The notes under the pieces were generated by a model. It was not told the origin of the DNA. It saw only the letters and a program-made list of their open reading frames with translations, and did not search any database. Below are positions 1 to 4,877 of a stretch of DNA of 5,752 nucleotides, piece by piece. How positions within the stretch are numbered: the first letter of the stretch is position 1; each line of letters begins with the position of its first letter. A program made the translations under genes and the position numbers. The stretch is from Candidatus Poseidoniales archaeon (GTDB lineage: Archaea > Thermoplasmatota > Poseidoniia > Poseidoniales > Poseidoniaceae): positions 1 through 5,752 of the forward strand of contig QQSA01000033.1 of assembly GCA_003602535.1 (NCBI GenBank), written 5' to 3'.

Positions 1-900
1 GCTTGGAAGCAATATGGCTTATCTGTTCTTGCAGTAGAAACCACAACATCAGCAGGTGACACTCATTACAATGCATCAGCATGGGTATTGAAAGGTTCAG
101 ATATTGCTGATGCTCACCTTGATGGAGACGATTCTACAGATCCATTCGCTCTTCTTGAGGGCAAGACCTCTTGCCACACAGGTTGGTTAAAGTCAGCGGG
201 AATGTTGATGCCAATGGGTTATTTGATCAAGAATGGTTATGTCACTCCAATCGGTGATGCTAGTGATATCAACTCGCTTCGAACAACAATCGATTCTCAC
301 TTTGATGGTTCAGAAGGAAATGGAAATGCAGCTTCTATACCTGACTCCGGTTCTTTGTATTCGGGATACAGCGGTGCAATTGAATGTCTAAGTACAGGAT
401 ATGGAGATGTGGCATTCGCAAAAGGTGACGATTTTAGTACTCCTGAGAAATATTGTGGAGACGAAAACGCATCAAATAATGAAGAATGGTGCCTAGATAT
501 GGACGAATACGTCCAATTGCCGTCTTTTGGACAATCTCCAAGCCACCCTGTAATGTACAACCCTGATTTGTTGGATGTACACACCAGAAATGCAATATTG
601 AACGCAATGTTAAGTTGGAGTGATGAGATGTGGGTAGATAACTATCCTATGGGTGATCAAACTTACACTGGATGTTACAATGTAGTTACTCATCAAGTTG
701 CAGATATTCCAATGAACCAGTGCGGAGGAGAAATAATCTCTTCAGTCACCTCTAAAGGATACAAGTTAGTTGCAGGTAACAGTCAAAATCATTTGGCTAG
801 TTATTCAAGCCTACTAGGTTCTATCCCTGGTTTATCTGAGTACTATCATTCATCGGATAAATATGGAATCACTGATGCTGAGGATTCAGAGCAAAACTGA
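1..900 (+). CDS. phnD: Phosphonate/phosphate-type ABC transporter substrate-binding protein (PhnD family), 5' end outside the window
   Basis: The reading frame is open from base 1 to a TGA at 898-900, giving 299 visible residues. The true start, signal peptide and roughly the first 90-100 residues of the family lie to the left. A TTG at base 88 is internal and is not a good start, because family-like sequence (SVLAVETTTSAGDTHYNAS) precedes it. PhnD-family landmarks appear in order: a LLEGKT segment followed by a small/polar binding loop and SAGMLMPMGYLIKNG (about residues 51-79), the nGxxDvAf-like STGYGDVAFAKGDD (131-144), and the SPSHPV plus leucine-rich helix segment (179-206). The protein should sit outside the membrane, bind a phosphonate, phosphite or phosphate ester, and deliver it to the permease encoded downstream. 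Six cysteines (about 58, 129, 152, 164, 225, 241) and an acidic insertion between 144 and 175 are unusual for bacterial PhnD and suggest an oxidised, extracellular fold. The classical STSG binding motif is replaced, so the ligand is uncertain. The family call is strong mainly because phnC- and phnE-like genes follow. Confidence 0.85.
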   Translation, partial: AWKQYGLSVLAVETTTSAGDTHYNASAWVLKGSDIADAHLDGDDSTDPFALLEGKTSCHTGWLKSAGMLMPMGYLIKNGYVTPIGDASDINSLRTTIDSHFDGSEGNGNAASIPDSGSLYSGYSGAIECLSTGYGDVAFAKGDDFSTPEKYCGDENASNNEEWCLDMDEYVQLPSFGQSPSHPVMYNPDLLDVHTRNAILNAMLSWSDEMWVDNYPMGDQTYTGCYNVVTHQVADIPMNQCGGEIISSVTSKGYKLVAGNSQNHLASYSSLLGSIPGLSEYYHSSDKYGITDAEDSEQN

Positions 901-938
901 ACTGTCTGCTCTAAATAGAATAATTCAGCGCATGCATT

Positions 939-947
939 GGGGATGAT
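939..947 (+). promoter_or_regulatory. Probable ribosome binding site for the phnC-like gene
   Basis: GGGGATGAT lies 3 bases before the TTG at 951 and matches the AGGAGGTGAT complement of the 16S 3' end apart from small differences. It supports the TTG start. The ATG inside it (943) is out of frame. Confidence 0.4.
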
Positions 948-950
948 TGC

Positions 951-1667
951 TTGGCGGGTGCAGATGGCTCATCAAAAAGTGCGGATGCAGCACATGATGA
1001 TGAGCCTGAAGCACTTGTTTTGCAGGATTTATCTGTCGGATATAAGGATCCACTGATTTCCAATATCAACAAGAAAATTATGCCTGGCGAATTGATTGCG
1101 ATTTTAGGACCATCTGGGATAGGCAAAACCACATTGCTGAGGACAATTGCCGGATTGATCCGGCCATTATCTGGTAAGGTTTCACATGATTATCCTACCC
1201 GTAGCGGAATTGGATATATTCCCCAACGTTTGGGATTGATACGACATTCTACAGTTAGAAGTAACATTTCTATTGGTGCAAGGTCAAGGTGCAGTAAATT
1301 TTATCCTGCATTTTTCCCTCTGTCTCGTGAATTAAAAAATGATGTCAAATCGGCTATGAAATCACTGAATATTGACGACATTGCTGATGAACCAGTTCGA
1401 ATATTATCGGGTGGTCAACAACGTAGAGTTGCTATAGCGCGTACTTTGATCCAAAAACCAAGAATAATTCTTGCTGATGAGTTTCTAGGAGAGTTAGACA
1501 AAGAAAATGTAAAATCTATAATTACGGCTACTAAGAAGGTTGTTGACGAGATTGGAGCTACTTTAATTATGGTTGAACATCATGAAGAAAGAGCAATGAA
1601 ATTAGCAGATAGAATATGGAGAATCGAAGATAATAAGTTAATTGAGGAAGGTGATTCCAATCAATAA
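951..1667 (+). CDS. phnC: Phosphonate-type ABC transporter ATP-binding protein (PhnC family)
   Basis: This 238-residue cytoplasmic ATPase powers the importer. All ABC motifs are present: Walker A GPSGIGKT (53-60), Q-loop Gln92, signature LSGGQ (152-156), Walker B ending ILADE (173-177) and the switch histidine at 210. The spacing and wording between Q-loop and signature (IGYIPQRLGLIRHSTVRSNISIG, then ILSGGQQRRVAIARTLIQKP) follow the PhnC subfamily. The usual DEPxxxLD is DEFLGELD here, losing the proline after the catalytic glutamate. About 20 polar residues precede the ABC core and look disordered. The TTG start at 951 is chosen because GGGGATGAT (939-947) just upstream resembles an archaeal ribosome site and an in-frame TAA lies at 921. 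No ATG is available near the start of the conserved domain. The gene begins 50 bp after the binding-protein stop, and its last 26 bp overlap the permease gene, so all three are probably co-transcribed. Confidence 0.9.
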   Translation: MAGADGSSKSADAAHDDEPEALVLQDLSVGYKDPLISNINKKIMPGELIAILGPSGIGKTTLLRTIAGLIRPLSGKVSHDYPTRSGIGYIPQRLGLIRHSTVRSNISIGARSRCSKFYPAFFPLSRELKNDVKSAMKSLNIDDIADEPVRILSGGQQRRVAIARTLIQKPRIILADEFLGELDKENVKSIITATKKVVDEIGATLIMVEHHEERAMKLADRIWRIEDNKLIEEGDSNQ

Positions 1668-2616
1668 AAAACTAATCTTAGTTGGATTCACGCTCCTACT
1701 TTTGGCATGGTTATCATTGGATGATCTAGTTGAAGATTGGAGTCAAGTTGAAAGCGCTCCTGAGAAACTGGAGAAATTCTTCACAGAAGATTTGTGGCCA
1801 CCAGATTGGTCGGTTTTGGAAGCCGAAGTTTGGGCTGATGGTTCACTTCACAAACCCAATGGAGATATGTGCAATGAAGATATTGAGTTATTCTGTTCAA
1901 AAGCTTGGACTGGAATGGTAATTACAATCAAGATGGCTTTTGTTTCGACTTTGGTAGGCTTCATTATTTCAGTACCTTTAGCATCTTTAGCTGCTGGAAA
2001 CTTAACCCCCTTACCTATTGCTATACCCGCTAGAGTCTTACTCGCAGGTCTCAGAAGTTTGCCCAGTATCATTTGGGCATTGCTATTTGCAATTGCTATT
2101 GGTTTCGGACCACTTCCAGGAATTTTAGCAATGACTTTGTACACAATTGGTTATCTTGGTAAACTGCAATATGAAGCGATGGAAGGAATTCCTAATGCTC
2201 CATTAGAATCTGCGATGGCCATGGGATTAACTCATTCTGAGAGATTAGTCCATGTTGTAATACCTGAATCAAGTAACCACTTACTAAGTCAACTGCTATT
2301 CATGTTTGAATATAATGTTAGACATGGTACAGTACTTGGTTTAGTTGGTGCTGGTGGAATTGGAATGTATATTGATAATTACGTAAATCCTCCATTTGCT
2401 TATGCTCGTGCATTTGCGCTTCTTATCGTAGTTTTCGTTGTTGTTGTGATAATCGATTTGATATCGATGTTTATTCGTTCATTTGTAACTGAAGAAGGAG
2501 ATGTAAGGCGTCCTAAATGGTGGACTGTATTGCTTCCTGCAGGAGTTGCAGCAGATTATTACAACAAATTGTCCAAGGGCAAAAAGTCTTCAAAATCAAT
2601 TCAAGAATCAGAATAG
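1642..2616 (+). CDS. phnE: Phosphonate-type ABC transporter permease (PhnE family)
   Basis: This is the integral-membrane channel of the importer, up to 324 residues, ending in TAG at 2614-2616. A first membrane helix (about 11-26) is followed by an extracytoplasmic stretch with the PhnE-typical PPDWS (53-57). The transporter core follows, with hydrophobic segments near 92-118, 125-155, 158-175 and 257-280. The coupling (EAA) loop runs from EAMEG (178-182) through AMAMGL to VVIPES (205-210). It is followed by the PhnE hallmark EYNVRHGTVLGLVGAGGIG (223-241). The outer loop carries an extra stretch with two cysteines (77 and 85), which could form a disulfide. The start is uncertain: TTG 1642 or GTG 1651 are possible, and no in-frame ATG precedes the first helix. 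GAGGAAGGTGAT at 1644-1655 is a strong ribosome-site-like string but lies on top of the start region. The gene overlaps the ATPase gene by 26 bp, which implies translational coupling. The C-terminal 30 residues are lysine/serine-rich and cytoplasmic. Confidence 0.9.
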   Translation: MRKVIPINKKLILVGFTLLLLAWLSLDDLVEDWSQVESAPEKLEKFFTEDLWPPDWSVLEAEVWADGSLHKPNGDMCNEDIELFCSKAWTGMVITIKMAFVSTLVGFIISVPLASLAAGNLTPLPIAIPARVLLAGLRSLPSIIWALLFAIAIGFGPLPGILAMTLYTIGYLGKLQYEAMEGIPNAPLESAMAMGLTHSERLVHVVIPESSNHLLSQLLFMFEYNVRHGTVLGLVGAGGIGMYIDNYVNPPFAYARAFALLIVVFVVVVIIDLISMFIRSFVTEEGDVRRPKWWTVLLPAGVAADYYNKLSKGKKSSKSIQESE

Positions 2617-2624
2617 TATGTTTG

Positions 2625-2948
2625 TTAACGCCTTATTCTTGCTACAATTCTATACACTAAATCCCTGATTGGTAATGGAATAATCCATGCAAATGGATAC
2701 AACCATTTCCAATTCCAGCGCATGTATAGCAAGCATCGTATGGCTGCAGCAGAGCGAATATAGGGTCGATTATTGCGAACCAAAACTAGAGAGTCAACAT
2801 CGATTTGATATTTATCCAATAATTCAGAACCATAATCTGAATGCTGTTCGATTATTTCTAAATCTTTAACTTGACGTGTTGTAATAAATTTCCCAGTTTT
2901 AGTACAAAGTCCGCAAAGACCGTCGATCAGCAAGGTATCTTTTGTCAT
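2625..2948 (-). CDS. DCC-family (DUF393) thiol-disulfide oxidoreductase-like protein
   Basis: This is a small 107-residue protein. The DxxCxxC motif that names the family is near the N-terminus as DGLCGLC (Asp9, Cys12, Cys15). The family's other landmarks follow: an SAAAIRCLLY helix (66-75), and a tryptophan-rich segment leading to IIPLPIRDLVYRIVARIRR (89-107), which matches the usual IPxxLRDxVYxxIARxR ending. The protein is therefore complete, though slightly shorter than many members at about 120-140 residues. The family is predicted to have a thioredoxin-like fold with a redox-active cysteine pair, but its substrates are not established. The ATG at 2948 follows the stop of the winged-helix-like gene by only 2 bp (TAAGCATG on this strand) with no clear ribosome site of its own, so it is probably translated by coupling. 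Its stop lies 8 bp from the stop of the convergent permease gene, too close for a separate terminator hairpin. Confidence 0.85.
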   Translation of the reverse strand: MTKDTLLIDGLCGLCTKTGKFITTRQVKDLEIIEQHSDYGSELLDKYQIDVDSLVLVRNNRPYIRSAAAIRCLLYMRWNWKWLYPFAWIIPLPIRDLVYRIVARIRR

Positions 2949-2950
2949 GC

Positions 2951-3163
2951 TTATTCAGCAGCGATATGCACGTTACCATCTTCATAATAGATTTGAATCC
3001 TATTTGGTAATTTTTTGGTTAATGATGCAACACCTTCAAAGATTTCACTCTCTTTACACTTGAATGATCTAGCTGCTTTTTTTGATGACCAAGCGACGCT
3101 TTCAAAGTCGGATTGTTTAATCCACTCAAATAGGCGTAGCTCAAAATCAGTTAGGTCTGCCAT
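2951..3163 (-). CDS. Small winged-helix-like protein of unknown function
   Basis: I do not recognise a named family with certainty. The 70 residues suggest a winged-helix domain: helix 1 (about 5-17, FELRLFEWIK), helix 2 (26-35, SSKKAARSFK), a recognition-like helix (38-51, ESEIFEGVASLTKK), then a beta hairpin with IQIYYEDGNVHIAAE (56-70). The amphipathic pattern and the YYxDGxxHI wing resemble small archaeal HTH proteins. It could bind DNA or simply be a protein-interaction domain. The ATG at 3163 is preferred over an upstream in-frame GTG at 3187. It has GGGAG four bases upstream, and the extra eight residues would be encoded by a perfect inverted repeat. The gene lies 37 bp after gpsA and 2 bp before the DCC-family gene, so it is likely in the same transcript and may regulate or assist its neighbours. 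Confidence 0.65.
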   Translation of the reverse strand: MADLTDFELRLFEWIKQSDFESVAWSSKKAARSFKCKESEIFEGVASLTKKLPNRIQIYYEDGNVHIAAE

Positions 3164-3180
3164 GACACTCCCAGAGTGTC
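3164..3180 (-). promoter_or_regulatory. Perfect 7-bp inverted repeat abutting the start codon of the winged-helix-like gene
   Basis: On the minus strand GACACTC-TGG-GAGTGTC sits directly against the ATG at 3163. The GGGAG ribosome-site-like string spans loop and stem, so a folded RNA would hide it. A dyad of this kind could equally be an operator for the HTH protein that follows. The structure is seen in the sequence; the role is inferred. Confidence 0.45.
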
Positions 3181-3200
3181 TAAGCACATCAAGCCTACCA

Positions 3201-4199
3201 TCAAGATAGGGCTACCATTCTTCTACAACATTCTTCAGCGTCGATAAAGTTGTCCAGTAAAGTGTTGAGTGCCTTGACGAATGGGATGTCTATTCCCATG
3301 TCGATTGCTCTGTCCCTAAACATTCGAGCGGCTCGAACTCCTTCGGCCACCATAACCATCTCCTCAAGTGCTTGTTCCAGTGTTAATCCACTTCCCAGTT
3401 TTTCTCCCATTCTACGGTTTCTACCGTGAGGTGAAGTTGCAGTTACATACAGATCTCCCAATCCAGCTGGGCCGAATGCAACTTCTGCTCTTGCACCAAG
3501 TTGAGGCAACAACAAGCAACCTTCACGGAAACCTGCATTAAAAATTGCAGCTTTCAAGTTGTCACCTCCAAGACTTCCGTTTTGTTTTAATCCATCAACT
3601 AAACCGCAAGCAAGCGCTACAACATTCTTGAATGCACCCCATAATTCAGCTCCAGCAGGATCAGATGCTGCGTGAAGAATAAATGTCGGTGTTGTCAATG
3701 TAGATGCTAATCTTTCAGCAACTGACATGTCTTCGCTAGCCACTAATGCGGTTGTCATGACGCCACCTGCTGCTTCGGGTGCGATAGTTGGTCCGGTGAG
3801 GACTGCCAATGGATTATGCATATTTTTTTCATCTAACATTTGATGAATTGCTTCACTGATTAGACGCTTACCAGGTGCTAATCCCTTTGCTAGATCAAGT
3901 AATACATGACCTGGCCTCAGATGGTCGATAATATCTTCAACGACACTCAATATTACTGAGGATGGTAATGCAAGAACAATTATTTCGCTTCCTTCCAATG
4001 CTTCTTCGACATGCATTGTCGCTTCCAAACCTTCCAGCGAATAATCGGGGAGGTACTTATGATTCATACCTTCCATAGTAATTGACTCATAGACTTCTTG
4101 CTCTACGGTCCAACCTTTGACCTTGTGTCCATCAAGTAACCATAAACGTGCTATTGCGCTTCCCCAATTCCCCAATCCAAGCACTGCAATGTGAGCCAT
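3201..4199 (-). CDS. gpsA: NAD(P)-dependent sn-glycerol-3-phosphate dehydrogenase (GpsA family)
   Basis: The 332-residue cytoplasmic enzyme interconverts dihydroxyacetone phosphate and sn-glycerol 3-phosphate, the backbone of bacterial-type glycerolipids. The N-terminal Rossmann fold has GLGNWGSA (8-15). Family landmarks follow: LALPS (76-80), the LAKGL loop with Lys105, GPTIAPE (136-142), the catalytic-lysine segment ELWGAFKNVVALACGLVDGL with Lys191, GGDNLKAA (211-218), PAGLGDLYVTATS (244-256), GRNRRMG (259-265) and EGVRAAR (286-292). The length is normal for the family. The usual TRGxxE segment reads NAGFREG here, and SRN reads GRN. Both are mild deviations, and the main catalytic residues are kept. 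The ATG at 4199 is the only start that keeps the full nucleotide-binding motif. There is no ribosome site before it, which would fit a leaderless transcript. A strong palindrome lies 19-36 bases upstream. If the host is archaeal, this bacterial-type enzyme is notable, because archaeal lipids normally use sn-glycerol 1-phosphate. Confidence 0.93.
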   Translation of the reverse strand: MAHIAVLGLGNWGSAIARLWLLDGHKVKGWTVEQEVYESITMEGMNHKYLPDYSLEGLEATMHVEEALEGSEIIVLALPSSVILSVVEDIIDHLRPGHVLLDLAKGLAPGKRLISEAIHQMLDEKNMHNPLAVLTGPTIAPEAAGGVMTTALVASEDMSVAERLASTLTTPTFILHAASDPAGAELWGAFKNVVALACGLVDGLKQNGSLGGDNLKAAIFNAGFREGCLLLPQLGARAEVAFGPAGLGDLYVTATSPHGRNRRMGEKLGSGLTLEQALEEMVMVAEGVRAARMFRDRAIDMGIDIPFVKALNTLLDNFIDAEECCRRMVALS

Positions 4200-4217
4200 A
4201 GTATTTCGTGGCTCATC

Positions 4218-4235
4218 AATCCCCTTTAGGGGATT
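4218..4235 (-). promoter_or_regulatory. 18-bp palindrome upstream of gpsA
   Basis: AATCCCCTAAAGGGGATT on the minus strand has perfect 8-bp arms around a 2-base centre. It lies in the 90-bp gap between the GST-like gene and gpsA. Its centre is 27-28 bases before the gpsA ATG, where a TATA box would lie if the mRNA is leaderless. No T-run follows, so a factor-independent terminator for the upstream gene is less likely than an operator or RNA hairpin. The role is inferred. Confidence 0.5.
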
Positions 4236-4289
4236 TCCCTATCAAGGCCCTCCAAATGCGAATTTAGCAAGCATATTGTGAAACCAACA

Positions 4290-4877
4290 TCAATTAGTTT
4301 CGGGTATCCATTGTGAGTGCTTTGTCATACAAACTTTGAATTCTTCACTAGAAAGGTTTTCTTCTAACCAAATGTGAACATTATTCCAATCTTGTGAATC
4401 AAACCATTCTCTATCATGATTTGCAAATTGTCTGATAAATGGGAATATCGCATCACTAAGATTGCCCTTGGGAATATCAGAATCTAAGTCACGAATGAAT
4501 TTACTAGCAGCTTCTCTGTGTTCAATCTTGTCTACGTCTTCGTATCTGTTGGGATATTTGTATCTGTCAAGATGGAATTTGAATTCATCATCGTTGCGAT
4601 TTACCCACTCCCTTTCTTTTGGAGATAAATCCCATGATTGTACATATTCCATTATCTCTAGGCTCTCCTCGATAACTGTTCCATCACTGAGTAGCATCAC
4701 AGGAACGGTGCCTTTAGGCGAGATTTCCATCATATGTTCCGGTCTATCTCTGAGTATGACTTCACGGTGTTCAACTTCAAAATTAGTTCGAACTATAGCC
4801 ATCCTAGCACGCATGGCGTAAGGGCATCTGCGAAATGAATACAGTATCGGCAATGCCATACTATCACTCATGTTCAT
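4290..4877 (-). CDS. Glutathione S-transferase-like protein with a CPYA motif
   Basis: The 195-residue cytoplasmic protein has a thioredoxin-fold N-terminal domain. It begins LYSFRRCPYAMRARMA with a Cys-Pro-Tyr-Ala site (18-21). Then come SPKGTVPVM with the cis-proline (Pro59), and DGTVIEESLEIMEY, whose Glu71-Ser72 normally bind the glutathione gamma-glutamyl group. The all-helical C-terminal domain has the FPFIRQFA segment (145-152) and the WF...WL pattern shared with a group of proteobacterial GST proteins. The protein is slightly short for the family but looks complete. A cysteine in place of Tyr/Ser suggests thiol-transferase, omega- or beta-like chemistry rather than classical conjugation. 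Few archaea make glutathione, so the thiol partner is unknown, and the gene may have come from bacteria. The ATG at 4877 shares one base with the stop of the upstream gene (TGATG), which implies coupled translation. ATGs at 4871 and 4859 are alternative starts. Confidence 0.85.
   Translation of the reverse strand: MNMSDSMALPILYSFRRCPYAMRARMAIVRTNFEVEHREVILRDRPEHMMEISPKGTVPVMLLSDGTVIEESLEIMEYVQSWDLSPKEREWVNRNDDEFKFHLDRYKYPNRYEDVDKIEHREAASKFIRDLDSDIPKGNLSDAIFPFIRQFANHDREWFDSQDWNNVHIWLEENLSSEEFKVCMTKHSQWIPETN

Noticed and set aside
297..584. A 95-residue minus-strand open frame inside the binding-protein gene
   Set aside because: It lies entirely opposite conserved PhnD-like segments and has no domain or ribosome site.
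911..918. CTAAATAG as a possible TATA box for a separate phnC promoter
   Set aside because: Such AT-rich octamers are expected by chance at this composition. The 50-bp spacing and gene order fit one transcript better.
2617..2624. A bidirectional terminator between the convergent permease and DCC genes
   Set aside because: Only 8 bp separate the stops. There is no inverted repeat, and the short T-rich stretches lie inside coding sequence.
3191..3214. Weak inverted repeat and a partial direct repeat (GGTAGC...TTGATG) around the gpsA stop codon
   Set aside because: The arms are short and bulged, no T-run follows, and the partial direct repeat is brief enough to be chance.
4462..4821. A 119-residue plus-strand open frame opposite the GST-like gene
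   Set aside because: The GST frame has clear family motifs across the same bases. The plus frame has a serine/leucine-rich antisense composition and no recognisable domain.
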